Positions 12,040 to 23,357 of a DNA stretch of 64,000 nt are shown here, piece after piece. Both the position numbers and the translations under genes were made by a program. Each line of letters begins with the position of its first letter. Position 1 is the first letter of the stretch. Source of the DNA: Glycine soja (lineage: Eukaryota > Streptophyta > Magnoliopsida > Fabales > Fabaceae); assembly GCF_004193775.1 (NCBI RefSeq), contig NC_041021.1, positions 3,482,001-3,546,000 on the forward strand, written 5' to 3'. The notes below the pieces were generated by a model. That model saw nothing but the letters and a program-made list of their open reading frames with translations, ran no database searches and was not told the DNA's origin.

Positions 12040-12432
12040 TCAAAATCACCAAATACTTTCAATTGATGAATGCGTAGATTGTTTACATGCTAATTGGTCA
12101 TTTGAGAAGTTGTGATGAGTGGATGACTCACCAACAAATGAACTGACTTGATTAACAGTGTGAGGCTGGATTTTGTTGCGCTGCAGAATAGTTAGCAGCT
12201 CTTGAATTTGCTCAGGAGTGAATTGAGGAAACAAAGTCTTCTGAGTGGGAAACCATGTTTGTAGCAACATGGGTTGTTAGATTTTAGCTTAAAACCTATT
12301 AGCACCAAGTAAAGTTATCCAACAAATATATAAGTTGCACCGCGAGAATTGAAGCAGACGATATGAGATTTTCTGACATTATTTCCCATTCTATCACAAA
12401 AGATTGCTTCACTCCGTGATTTCCTCTTCCTT
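12040..12432 (-). pseudogene. Old Copia gag remnant, unit 1, first part
   Basis: The minus strand reads a gag linker-like segment with phrases FPQFTPEQIQELLTILQRN and VNQVSSFVGESS, typical of plant Copia polyproteins. The same remnant in unit 2 (41640-42310) continues into a zinc-knuckle region (CTFCNRMGN). Here it is interrupted at 12432 by a CACTA element. It resumes at 16605-16640 and again at 19670-19790, where LPSISEVFSLVIQ is readable. Confidence 0.55.
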
Positions 12433-12454
12433 CACTACTAGAAATCGCAGTTTT

Positions 12455-12760
12455 TACATCGGTCGAAAATGACATTTTACATCATTTTTGGACCATTTTT
12501 GAATATGATATCGTTGAAAGTTAAAAGTTTCAACATCGTTCCTCAATCGACCGTTGTAGAAATATAATGTTTTCTACATCGGTGCTATCCTTACCACCAA
12601 TGTAGAAATTATATCTTCAAAGTCGGTGTTGTATTCGTCAACGATGTAAAAAATGTTTTAACATCAGTGGTGACATAAGCACCAATGTTAAATGTTGAAT
12701 AACCTGTGTATTTTAACATCGGTGGTGACGTAAGCACCGATGTTAAATGTTAAATAACCT
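12455..12760. repeat. CACTA subterminal repeats
   Basis: Repeated ACATCGGT/ACCGATGT-like words in both orientations (for example CATCGGTGGTGACGTAAGC and its variant CATCAGTGGTGACATAAGC). They are probably transposase-binding sites, as in other CACTA elements. Confidence 0.6.
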
Positions 12761-13423
12761 GCAAACAATTAAAATTTAGGTTAATTAATAATCAAAATTT
12801 ATATTATCAATATTTCTAATAATCAATAAATATTATTATATAATATTAAAATCAGTATTTATAATTACAAGCAGTTAGCAACTCAGCATTATCATTATCA
12901 TTCAGCACTGGAGGAAAAGAAAAATTCTATTTTTATTTATAATGTCGTAAATTGTTTGAACTATCAGGACTAAAAGTTTTGCATAGCTATCTATGCTAAA
13001 TATTATTATCGACCAAGCCAATTAGAGAATTAACATGAAAAAAACATGTTGGACCTGGCCCAACTGATGGCTGGTAGACATAATTCTCCTAGTAGCAAAC
13101 TACTAAGGCCTTTAAGTTGTATCAAGATTACTAACAGACTAACATAATCAGAAGTGACACTTGGAATGAGTCCGGACAACCATTTGCAAACTACAAACCA
13201 AAAGCCTGATTTGAACCAAAATTGAATCTAATGAACCTACTTATAGGTTTAGAGATGGACAAATTAAACCTCTTCATCTCCATGTTGTGGTTTTAATCCT
13301 TAGAAATTTACAGTGTGAATGAATAGGTAAAGTAAATTAATATTAAACTTGTAGCTAAGTTATAAAATCAAGTATATAATATATACTTATATATTAGATA
13401 GATAAAGTAAATTAATATTAAAC

Positions 13424-13498
13424 CTGTAGTTTAGCGTTTTCCCATCCATGAACTCGGCTATCTTTGTTGTGACATGAATATTGGTACTTGTCATCCAC
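13424..13498 (-). pseudogene. Exon-like fragment of unknown gene inside CACTA
   Basis: A 75-bp open segment on the minus strand between a TGTGTAG acceptor and a CTACAG/GTTTAA donor. It reads VDDKYQYSCHNKDSRV and onward without a stop. The GT-AG borders and the setting in a gene-capturing transposon suggest a captured exon. The parent gene is not recognised. Confidence 0.3.
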
Positions 13499-14121
13499 CT
13501 ACACATAATTAAATTCCACCAAACCATTATCCCCAAAATAATAACATACAATAATAATAATTCCTCTATCTCTCCTTATCTTTCTTAAAGTAATATATAC
13601 TTTTAGTAAATAAAATTTGACAGCACTTTTAATAAAATTAAAAAGACAATATAAAAGGAAATAAATTAAAAAGACAAGTGGCAATTACCTTTACAAACAC
13701 TAATTATAAATCTGGACTCCTAAGGATGAAAAAGAAGGAGAAAACTGCATAGAATTGTTATATTACAAACAACCAACGCAGTGAATGAGGAATAGGATGT
13801 AATTAATCTTAGAAATCAAACCATGTTTCAAATCAATGTAATTAATCTTTTTGTTGATATTAATATATCAAAGCACTTTTAAGGGGAAAGCTAAAAAAAG
13901 CACGGCTTCAACAAAGTATAGATGGAGGGTAATAAGCCTTTGAAAGTATATGTCAGGAGAAATAAGAAATAGGAGAATATTTAGATTTAGCAACTATAGT
14001 TGCTTAAATACAAGCATCGAGAAAACTGAAAAGAGACACGGCATCAAATCATGTTGAATAACAGAATGCGCTCATCACTACACTGCCATAAGTTCAACAT
14101 AACAATTGAAAGGAACAATAC

Positions 14122-14196
14122 CTTTCCCTCTTTACTGAAATACTTGTGAAGATCACCGTCAGTTATCCTTGTGAACAAGCCTGTAACATACAAATT
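14122..14196 (-). pseudogene. Captured RRM exon (SR45a/transformer-2-like)
   Basis: The minus strand reads NLYVTG (RNP2-like), then TRITDGDLHKYFSKEGK, followed directly by a GTATTG donor. This matches the first strand and helix of an RNA-recognition motif, closest in feel to plant transformer-2/SR45a splicing factors. RNP1 is absent, so it is a single exon fragment carried by the CACTA element and is not expected to work alone. Confidence 0.55.
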
Positions 14197-15710
14197 AATA
14201 AGCTATTAACTACAATGTAAAAGGTGGTTAACACCTTCCATTTACACCCTTCTTTTTTTGGTAACATCACAACATAAGCTATTAATCCTGCACTAATTAA
14301 ATTATCCAAATAAAGTACCTAGACAAAAACAGGCAGTTACTCTTTCTCTATTTTTTATAACAGGATGAAACAAATTTCCTTAACCAAAGTGAACCCTGTA
14401 GGGGTGTTGGTTACGTGAATCTAATAAAAAGTGATTTTTTTCCACAAGGGACAATTGAAAGCAAAGTTTATTGAATATTCCCTTGTAGAATTAGGCTCTG
14501 AATTAGTAACATATATATCAAGGGGGAATGTATAGGCAATGTTCACCAAAGTGAAGATTAGTTTTTGCCATGTCTTTATTAATACAGTATAAACAGTAAA
14601 AAAATCCAGCAAGGCAGCAACTAAAGAATTAATTACTATATATGAACAAAACCAAAGAGATCGAGAGAGAGAGAAAAAAATCTGTATCAACAAAAGAATT
14701 CTACATTCTACTATTTCTTTGTCCTCTTTACACTGTCCTTCGGACAAAAAAGAAAAATTACACACTTGTAATTTTTGTAAAAAAAAGTTACACAGTTGTT
14801 ATAAGTAGCATCCATATTTGAGAAGAGCTGCCTGCTTATTAGTCAATAGCAAATCAGTTTAGTCAGATACGAATAAGAGCTTTCACATTGAGAAGATAAA
14901 TATATACAGAAAATGGCATACTGAAAAGATATAAACCCGAGAACTAAGAAGCATAATAATAATGGAATAAAATATATAGACAACAAAATTTTAAACTACA
15001 TGTCAAAATATTGAAACTTTATTTCTCATGCAGTGTATCAAACACCATAAAATCACAACTCAAGGAGAGTGAACATGTGCAATCCAACGTTCAGAATTGA
15101 AACCATCATTTCAATCAAATTGCAAAAAATATAAATTGCAAATTAAAGTAATATGAAACAAGAAAGGACACAAATTGACCCCAAAAAATGAAACAAGGAA
15201 ATCAAATGAAAACAAAGATGGACACCATAAAAAATTCAAAATGGTAAGAGAAGCCACTCACTTGTAGGACAAGTGTCAACTGCAAGGAACACAAATCAAA
15301 TTGCACATGGATGATGGAACGACAAATTTTCACAAGCACATTTTTTTTCCAACTACAGTCACCTTAAAAAAAATCCTTCTGAGTACTCACTACAAAACTC
15401 AGCTTTTGGATCCGAAAAAGGACATGAAAAGTTAGTTCAAACCCAAAACTACACATAAATCAATCAAAAGCAAAACACGACCACCAGAAAATAGTTAGAT
15501 CTATGCATTTCCCATATCCAAAAAGAAGAAAAATCTTTGCTTTATTTATTTATTATTATTATTATTATTTCCATAAAAAGATAACAAAAAGAACAAGTAA
15601 AGAAAGAAGAACAGGCAGTTCCAGTTACAACAATGGTGGTGTGTTTTTCCTTTTCTTTTGTTTGCTTGGTAACCAATAACGAAATGATACCTCAGATCCC
15701 GGGAATCGGT

Positions 15711-15920
15711 TCAGCCGGTGTAGATATGGATTTTAACGGCGAGGATGAGGACATAGTAGAGCGCGAACAAGATGAACGTGTGGATGAAAATGGCTTTGTC
15801 ATTGGTCTTCATGCTACCGAACTCAAGCTGCTTCCCGTTCCCAGGAAAGGAGAAAAGCAGCCCTGGTTGGAGCAGCATGAACAGAACCACCCCGTTCAAC
15901 ACCGGTGCCCAATCACTCAT
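15711..15920 (-). CDS. Small DUF3339-family membrane protein, captured by CACTA
   Basis: A complete 69-aa ORF starting MSDWAPVLNGVVLFMLLQPG. It continues with LLFSFPGNGKQLEFGSMKTN and ends HIYTG. This is the compact plant DUF3339 architecture: two hydrophobic segments around an FPGN...EFGSMKTN loop. Function is unknown. It sits within a TSD-bounded CACTA element, so it is a transduplicated copy, possibly with its own promoter (sequence continues to about 16300 with host-gene-like composition). The reading frame is intact. Several substitutions against the usual consensus (for example FIHTFILFALYYV) may show relaxed constraint; this is inference. Confidence 0.7.
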   Translation of the reverse strand: MSDWAPVLNGVVLFMLLQPGLLFSFPGNGKQLEFGSMKTNDKAIFIHTFILFALYYVLILAVKIHIYTG

Positions 15921-15969
15921 TTTCTCTTTGACCCAGAAAATTAAAATTAAAAAAAAAGTGTCTTTCTTT

Positions 15970-16330
15970 GAAGAAAAGAGTAAAGGTTGTATTTTTGGGA
16001 GAGACTAATTACTGATTATTAATGAAGGAAAATGCAACAAAAGGGACGCTAGGGAAGAGTTTGGAAGCAGGAGAAAAAGGGTGGTAGAAGGAAGCGAGTG
16101 TTTGGCGTGGCTATGCTATTCTGTGGTCGGGACTAGGGTATTGGGGTTTTGTGTTAACGTTTGGCGTGGCTATGCTCTTCTTGATCTCATCAAGGGCTTG
16201 TCAGAGCCCTTGCTGAGTCGCGACGCCAAAGAGGATAACAACCATGCTTGGAGTGTGGCTCGTGGTCCCTGAGAGAGAAACGGCGCTGCTCTTGGAATTT
16301 AGGTTTGTGCCTTTCCATATTCTAGGAGCG
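15970..16330. other. Captured leader/promoter-like DNA next to DUF3339
   Basis: Higher GC than the surroundings, with a direct repeat GTTTGGCGTGGCTATGCT (16100 and 16160). It lies upstream of the minus-strand DUF3339 ORF and may be its captured promoter, or another gene piece. The short plus-strand ORF here is not recognised. Confidence 0.3.
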
Positions 16331-16654
16331 AGAAAGAATAAAAAATAAAAACGCAGAATCCAAGACCACAACGGGTTTGTTTAAAAAATGTTGTTGAATA
16401 AAAAATATTATTGCACGCAGAATCCAAGACCACAACGGGTTTGTTTAAAAAACGTTGTTGAATAGAATAAATTACATCATCTTTAACAAAAACGATGTTG
16501 CTCGTTTCTTTTTAATTATAATATTGCCACTGCATTTTATTCAACCACGGCTTGTTGAAACCGGTGTGGTTGGAGTGTTGTAGAATATTATTATTCTAGT
16601 AGTACTTGAGTGAACCTCTTCCTCTGCCTCTTCATCTTATAGTTGAGGGGGTGT

Positions 16655-16935
16655 AATTGCACTCGGTAACATTTAAGGAAATACAAATATATATTTATTG
16701 TTGTTTGTTTGTGCACTCTTAATTTTATAATTTTAAACCCTGTTCTTAAGTTTTCAATTTTTGTCAAATTTTATCTTGGGTTAGTTAAGTTTTTAATTCC
16801 TAACCTTTTCAAAATTTAATTTTTAGTCATTAAATAAAAGTTATCTGGGTTACGATCTCTAAATTATTTTTTTTAAATTTGACTTTTAGTTCTTAAACAA
16901 GAACTTGACTAATCAAAGTCTCTCAACTTTTATTT
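16655..16935 (+). repeat. Displaced copy of PMEI-downstream repeat
   Basis: Matches 43885-44220 downstream of PMEI copy 3, including AAGGAAATACAAATATATAT and the TTTTTAGTCATTAAA phrases, but without the long (AT)n expansion. The orientation is the same. It shows either that the repeat is dispersed or that a rearrangement occurred. Confidence 0.5.
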
Positions 16936-18809
16936 ATTAAGTGTATTTGCAAAGAACTTAGAAGTAATTTATATTTAGAACTTAGAAGTTGTAATTTATA
17001 TTTTCTTGAATTGGAATCTAATAAGTAAATTATATTTACCAATGAGTATAAAAAAAAAACTAGAGGGAAAGACATACATTTTCTTGGAATGGAATCTAAT
17101 AAGTAATCCGTTAAAAAAAAAGATATAATTGTAAAAATTGATTGAGAATAACAAAACAAAAAACTAGTTTTCTCTAATCAGTAATTATGGCTTATAAGCA
17201 CCCAACAGGTTAATAGTAAACAAAATTACCGGCCAAACAGGTTACCTAAAATTTATATGTCGAAATAATTGAATAAATGAGCTTTATCCCATATAGATTG
17301 AGTTCTTCCGTAATTTTTTTTTTTTTTTTGAGAAAAAGCAAGGAGTGTAGGAAAAGCATAACTTGGCATTCATTGGACTCAGCTGAGGAAGGATATTAAT
17401 CTTGCCCACAGATCACTAAATGAGCTCAGTGGATAGATTTGAAACCTTGTGCGGTTCATGTATGGCACAGAAATATTATCAAGCCAAAAACATAGGAAAG
17501 ATAACAAGTAACATTTGTCCATAAAAAAAAAATCAAATTATCATGTGAATTTTCCCTTTGGAAGGATCAAGGCACAGAGAGAAGTTACACGCTGAAACTC
17601 TTCCATTAAATTCACTACAAAGTCAACAATACGATAATGGAAAACTTCCACAAATAAAACATGCACCAAAGGCATAGATGATAATACAGAAAATTACACT
17701 TCCCTACTATTTTTAATTTTCTTAAGACAGACTTGCCATGTTCAAATTTTGTGCAGGCATTGAGAGATTTTACAAAAACTTTTACACAATTATATACAGA
17801 TGAAAATCATGAAATAACAATACCAATGGAGGTCAACGCAATATAAGAACCAGAGGGCGCGTTTTAGGTTTCAAAAACTTCCAAGGTGTCAATGTCATAA
17901 TCTGTTTAAAACAACTTCAGAATTACATTTGAATCCTTAATCTCCTAAGGGTCATTGCTCCTCTCTGTTAGAAATTACAGTGGAATCCTTACTTTCACAG
18001 GGAAATCTTTTCACCTCTTAGTTAATTTCTACAAAATACAAACACCAGAAATTATTCCAGCATTTATGTAATAGATGACAAATATCTAGTACAATTTTCA
18101 CTATATGTTCATGATACACTCAGAAACTGGATCCGCATATAACAGTAATAGAATATCGAGAAAAGAAAAGAAAAGAAAAGAACCGAACGAGGTTATTCCC
18201 CAATAATGAATTGAACCACTGAAAGAATAGCTCTGGTTATTTGAGGGACCAGAATCCTCCTCACAATGAATTTCCAACTTTTCTGAATATCTCTTCCTAA
18301 ACCTTCCTCCTTTTTGTACAAACATCTCTCGATCCTAACTACTCTGCTGACTTATGTAACTAACTCAAGCAGCTCTATTCCTTTATTTATTCTTTCATAG
18401 ACCTTTTTAATAGGGGGTCACACCCTATCATACACCCTATATGTTAGTTAAAATAGTCAAACAATCCAATTTTATTTTACTCACTAGAACAAGATAACAG
18501 CAATATCAATAAGCTAGAGCTTAACAATTCATTCTAAAATTTCAAATGCATTAGCACTTTCCAAAATTTTTAAAAAAGGAATTCTACAAGGCTAACATTC
18601 TACATACAGTCCATTCATGCATGGATATGCAAACAGAAAATTAAGAGAAGAATATCAAATTATAAGCATTGGAAGATCCTAGTTTATGACAAGAAAATCA
18701 CAAAGTCTTACTTTATCATATTTTATGACACCACTTGAATGAGACCCACAATGAACAACATCTTGAAAAAATACACAGCACAATCAGATCCAAGGAAAAT
18801 AACAGTTAC

Positions 18810-18875
18810 CCAGTGCATGGAGACCCTTTACTTGTGTCTGAACAATTAGAATTGCCTCTGAGTTCATAGACTCTC
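18810..18875 (-). pseudogene. Orphan exon-like segment
   Basis: A 66-bp minus-strand segment with a perfect TGCAG acceptor and a GTAACT donor. Two of its frames are open; one reads SMNSEAILIVQTQVKGLHAL. It is probably a captured exon. The gene is not recognised. Confidence 0.3.
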
Positions 18876-19669
18876 CTGCATGTAAAAAACTCAAGGCTTA
18901 AGTATGGAATTGATTGGGAAACCACCGAAGAAAGAACCCAGGAATTAATATATAGATTGGGAAAACAAAAAATCCATGCTTTCCAGTTTCAAGTGATCGT
19001 CATTCCCATGCCTCATGATGGATTTCACATACCCAATTGTCCCTTGGTCTAATTACCAGAAGTCATGCAAAGCATAACATATTACTAAGATTTGAGTATC
19101 AAACTTTTTCTTGAATATTACCATGCACTGTGAGAGAAATTTTTTTTTATATAAATTTAATAGCTAGTTACAGCGTATAGGGATGTGGAATACTACAAAA
19201 GGAACCAAGTTGAAAACTGAGTTAAATTTGAAGGGAAAAATGATCGTACCTATAATTAACTGAAAAACAAAATTATTTCAAGAAAAAGGTTAATGTAAAA
19301 TAGTACAAAATAATGTAGTTAATCATGATTTATTAAATAAGTAAACATTGAAGCAAAAATACAGAACAGGCTTACAATGTTGAAAAAATCGGGAAAGGAA
19401 AAGAATTAGTGAACAATTCATATTCAACAACAACATCAATTTTCATAAAAAAAATTGATGTGATTTTCTACATATTTTATGTTTTTTGTTATTTTTTTAT
19501 GATACGACATCGATTTTGTAGAAAATTAATATTGTGTAATTTAGTTTACATCGGTTTTCAAAATCGATGTTGACGCAGAGACTTTTAACGTCAATAGTTT
19601 CAATATCGGTTAATAAACAATGTTGTAAGACCTTAATAATCAGTGTGAAAAGTATATTTTCTAGTAGTG

Positions 19670-20130
19670 ACCCTTCTAGTTGAATAACAAGAGAAAAGAC
19701 CTCGCTAATTGAAGGCAAGGAATCCATAAGCAAAATCTGAGTTCTAACAGTTCCATAAGCTTCTCCAAGACATTTAAGAAAGCAAATTAGTGTTAGACCA
19801 AAAAATGTTCTTAAAGATCAGGTAGTGAAAGTTCAACCCAAAAAACATACTTAGAAAATATGAGCATAATGCCACTAAAAATAACATTTTTTTTTAAACT
19901 ATACTTGACACTTGTCATCAGTAATTTGATTATTGTCAAAATACTTATACTATTTGATTCATCAATAATATCTTTGACCCATTTATTAGAAAAATCTCAT
20001 TTATTAATGAGTATTTAATAATAATTAATGTTATACTCCGTTTCTGACCGTTATTTATTTTATTAATAATATCATTTACTTGTCACATTAAAATTCTTGT
20101 AATTGATGAGTATCTCTCCAAGCAATTCTC
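19670..20130 (-). other. End of Copia gag remnant and PMEI copy 2 upstream region
   Basis: The first ~120 bp resume the old gag remnant on the minus strand (LPSISEVFSLVIQ). The rest is the AT-rich upstream region of PMEI copy 2, matching 42310-42680 with indels. No gene was seen. Confidence 0.5.
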
Positions 20131-20138
20131 TATTTAAG
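20131..20138 (+). promoter_or_regulatory. TATA box of PMEI copy 2
   Basis: TATTTAAG lies 116 bp upstream of the chosen ATG at 20247. Its position argues against the in-frame ATG at 20103, which would lie upstream of the promoter. Copy 3 has TACTTAAG at the same place. Confidence 0.5.
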
Positions 20139-20246
20139 GCTGAAAGAACAGGAAGCTCCACAACCACAGTGCACTTGATTTCAATTTCTATTTCCCAACT
20201 TCAATTCTTTAGCCTTCTATATATCATCTATCGTATTCTAACAAAG

Positions 20247-20774
20247 ATGCTGAACTTGAAGCACCTCTCTATAATTTGCAGCATTCTTGTTGTGGCTATC
20301 ATTTCAATGTCAGCATGTCATTGCAGAGTTTTGCAACCAAATGATTTGAAACTCATTGAGGAAACTTGCAAGAGAACCCCAAAACCTAATCTTTGTCTTC
20401 AACTCCTAAAAGGTGACCCCCGTGCCCCTAGCGCTGATACTGCAAGCCTTGCATTGATTTTGGTCGATGTGATCAAAGCCAAAGCAAATGAAGCCGAGAA
20501 AACAATCAAGCAACTTCTTAAGCAGGGTGGGAATAAGAAAGCCTTAAGTGAATGTGCTGTCGATTACAAAGGGATTTTGATACTTGATATACCACAAGCC
20601 ACTAGGGCTGTGAGGGGAGACCCCAAATTTGCAGATGATGCGGTAAGTGATTGTGCTGTTGAGGCTGATATTTGTGAGAATCGCTTCAATGGGAAATCAC
20701 CACTCACCCATGTGAATAATGGTATGCGTGATGTGGCGAATGTGGCAAGGGCCATTATTAGGACTTTGCTCTAG
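20247..20774 (+). CDS. Invertase/pectin methylesterase inhibitor (PMEI domain), copy 2
   Basis: An intact 175-aa intronless gene. Residues 1-26 form a signal peptide (MLNLKHLSIICSILVVAIIS, then MSACHC), followed by the PMEI helical hairpin with Cys41 and Cys50, and the four-helix bundle with Cys103, Cys136 and Cys143. Length and cysteine spacing fit C/VIF-type invertase inhibitors that act in the apoplast or vacuole. The start at 20247 is chosen because a signal peptide begins there and a TATA box lies at 20131. The frame is open upstream to 20103 (a 223-aa version), and this openness is shared by copy 3, but it is most likely 5' UTR. The broken invertase remnant of the same unit begins about 15.5 kb downstream. 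Target specificity is inferred. Confidence 0.9.
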   Translation: MLNLKHLSIICSILVVAIISMSACHCRVLQPNDLKLIEETCKRTPKPNLCLQLLKGDPRAPSADTASLALILVDVIKAKANEAEKTIKQLLKQGGNKKALSECAVDYKGILILDIPQATRAVRGDPKFADDAVSDCAVEADICENRFNGKSPLTHVNNGMRDVANVARAIIRTLL

Positions 20775-23357
20775 GTACTCATTATTTCCTGTTTGACTAG
20801 AGAGAAAAAAAAAACGTGTCATTAACAAACTGTCCAAATATAAAAGGATAATGAGAGACATTATTGTATGAAAATGAAGTCTATTTGAATGAATGTTATT
20901 GGAAATTGTTTGTTCAGGCATTTTCTGTGTTAGTGTGATAATTAAGGTTGGACGAACCAACAGAATTCATACATCTATACTAGTTTGTTTAATTTGGTTA
21001 TGATGCTCAACAGAGATTTAGCTAGGATGAAAAAGAACTCATTTTGTTTTAAGATTTTTGTTTTCTTGTTTAAATTAAGTTTCTAAAATACCAAACACTT
21101 AAATTTTGTTTTCTTGTCCTATTTTTTTTTAAAAAAATACTAATATCGATCATATCATTTAAAGAATAATAGGGTAATTGTATAAAATTTTAAAAATTAA
21201 CATCAATTATTTATATTACAAAATTCTAACGTCTTATTCTATGGAAGTTATTAAAATGAATTTTTAATTTCTTACCCATGGTCATCAAGGAATCGTATTG
21301 TAACTGATGACTGGGGCAACAAGCAACAGAGTGGCAGACCTATATGTGGATTGGGGGTGTATTTGACTCCTTTAAATTTTTATAATTTCAAAACAGAAAT
21401 TTAAACAACTGAAAAATGAAATTTTAATTTCCTTCTAAAAAGTAAAAAATTAGAATTTTCTTTTTGATAGAAGAATCTTCCATAGGGGCATGTAGAACTG
21501 TACCTACACCCCTAATTTTATAATTTTAACCCCTGCTGTTAAGTTTTCAATCGTTCTCAAATTATATTTTGTGTTAGTAAAATTTTTAACCCCTAACCTT
21601 TTCTAAAATTCAATTTTTAGTCCTTAAACAAAAGTTTGTTGGGTTAAGATCCCTAAACTATTTTTTAAAGAAATTTAGCTTTTAGTTCCTAAGCAAAAAG
21701 TAAATTGATCAATGTCCGTCAACTTTTATTTGTTAAAGTTTTTAGTCACTAAAATTTAAAAAATTTCAATTTTTAGTTCCTAAAATCACTATAAAGAAAT
21801 AAAAATTATGGGTTCAAGCTTTTATTTAGGAAAAAAAAACTGAATTTTCTAAAAGTATAGGATCTCAACTAGTCGTCAAACAAAAGTTTTGGGACCACAA
21901 ATCTTAATGGAAAAAAATGAGGGATCTTCAGACATCAAACATTTGGTTAGAGACTAAAAAATTGAATTTCAAAAAAGTTTAATTACTAAGAACTCAATTA
22001 ACCCTTTTATCTTTTATTGACTATTTTTTTCGACAATTGGTATCCTTTTCAGCTCATTGGATACTTTTATTCTCTATTCAACTAAATATTTTATTTCCTT
22101 TTCAGCTCACCAAACTTGATTTTATAGTATTAATGTTTTTATTTGAATATGTACGGCGATAATAATTATTGAGAGAGGCGCTTCAAGTTCAACAGAATCT
22201 TCGTTAGAATATGATCATAAAAGCCTCAAAAATTAAAGTTGGAAATTTAAATTAAAAATCAAGTGCACTTATGTTTTCTTACTCTTTTAACCTTAAAATA
22301 TAGAATTGCGTGTAGAATCTATCATAAGTTATAAAGTATAATGTGGAAAGTAAACGATATATATTAAAAAAATACAATAACGCTTTGGACAAAAAATAAC
22401 TACAATATTGAGATACTCCTAGAAATGAGTTTGTCTTTGAGCATTTAAAGATATTATTATTAATGAGTCAAATAGTATAGCATATTTTGACCAAGAATTA
22501 ATTGCAATGTTAAGTGTCATGGGTAATTTTTTACCAAATTATGTTGATGCTAATGGAACTGTCCTTTAATCTCTTTTTAATTTTTTTTTTGTGTTGGATG
22601 TATTTTATAATAACAATTTATATTTTACTATATTTTTTAGATATTTTTAAAATGAATTCTATAATTAAATGTCATTGATGCATTTAAAACAAATATCATT
22701 ATTGGAAATCGCATAAATAATTTTTTAAAATAATATATATTCATATAAATATGTAATTATTTAAAGTGACTTCTTTTTGAATTGGCTAAAAAGTATTATT
22801 TTATTTTTAGTCTAAAAAAACTATAATTGTGGGGTTCTCCGGGAATCTAAAAAGGGAGGGGATTGAACTTTTACCGCTTTATTTGTTAATTCAATCAAAA
22901 CAACTCATATCCATTAATCAATGTTTTCTGAAAAGATTATCACAACAAGATCATATGAAAAACAAAATTATATGGCCCTTTACACCAATTTCATTCCCAA
23001 GATTTAACAACAAAGCTAAGAGTCAAAGAGAATGAGAATTATACATAAAATTTATAATGGTTCAATTCTTAAGGGACCTTGTTTTAAAATCTCTTAGAAC
23101 TTTCACTTATAGAGAATTAATTACAAATACCATGCAAATATAATTTCCTAGATTTTACTCTTTCCTTGAATCCTATAAGAGAAAGAATGAGAGTTCAAAT
23201 CCTATCAACTCACAAAACTCTGGTAACCCTAACCAAGATAAAAGAAAAAAAAAGAATGAATTCTTGAATAAAAACGAATACACCTTGAGTTCAAATCCTA
23301 TCAACACTTTCACCTTGATGTGTAGGTCACTAATGAAAAGAACATAAAAGGATATTG
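20775..23357. other. Unit 2 spacer
   Basis: Near-identical to 471-3078, with few substitutions and small indels. It includes the dispersed repeat at about 21350-22025. No gene was seen; the short ORF at 22829-23035 has no counterpart preserved in unit 1. Confidence 0.6.

Larger units (their letters stand above)
12433..16604. mobile_element. Non-autonomous CACTA element carrying host gene sequences
   Basis: The left end is CACTACTAGAAAT; the right end is ATTCTAGTAGTA, whose reverse complement is TACTACTAGAAT. The 3-bp duplication CTT flanks it (12430-12432, 16605-16607), and the undisrupted site is readable in unit 2 (TTCCTCTTCCTTGAGTGAAC near 42050). Subterminal arrays of ACATCGGT-like motifs lie at 12460-12760. 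The right end holds a roughly 62-bp direct repeat (CCAAGACCACAACGGG at 16359 and 16421). No transposase was seen. Inside are a complete DUF3339-type ORF (15711-15920, minus), an RRM exon (14122-14196, minus) and another exon-like piece (13424-13498). It resembles the gene-capturing Tgm-Express class of soybean; that comparison is from memory. Confidence 0.85.
16640..19669. mobile_element. Second, incomplete CACTA-type insertion
   Basis: About 3 kb absent from the homologous site in unit 2 (around 42090-42190). The right end reads TTTTCTAGTAGTG (to 19669), preceded by inverted ACATCGGTTTT/AAATCGATGT motifs at 19430-19640, typical of CACTA subterminal DNA. No left CACTA end was found. Instead the left part (16655-16935) resembles the repeat downstream of PMEI copy 3, so the left side is rearranged. 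No transposase was seen. One exon-like piece lies at 18810-18875. Confidence 0.55.

Noticed and set aside
11719..12077. Arg-rich ORFs on both strands in the GC-rich part of the MULE
   Set aside because: Open frames are expected by chance in GC-rich DNA, the frames run into flanking sequence outside the element, and no family was recognised.
13499..14765. Minus-strand ORFs of 61 and 114 aa inside the CACTA element
   Set aside because: AT-rich, with no domain or splice support. They differ from the RRM and DUF3339 segments, which show family motifs.
20564..20755. Minus-strand ORF inside PMEI (also 260-451)
   Set aside because: It is a shadow of the sense PMEI gene and is not preserved in copy 3.
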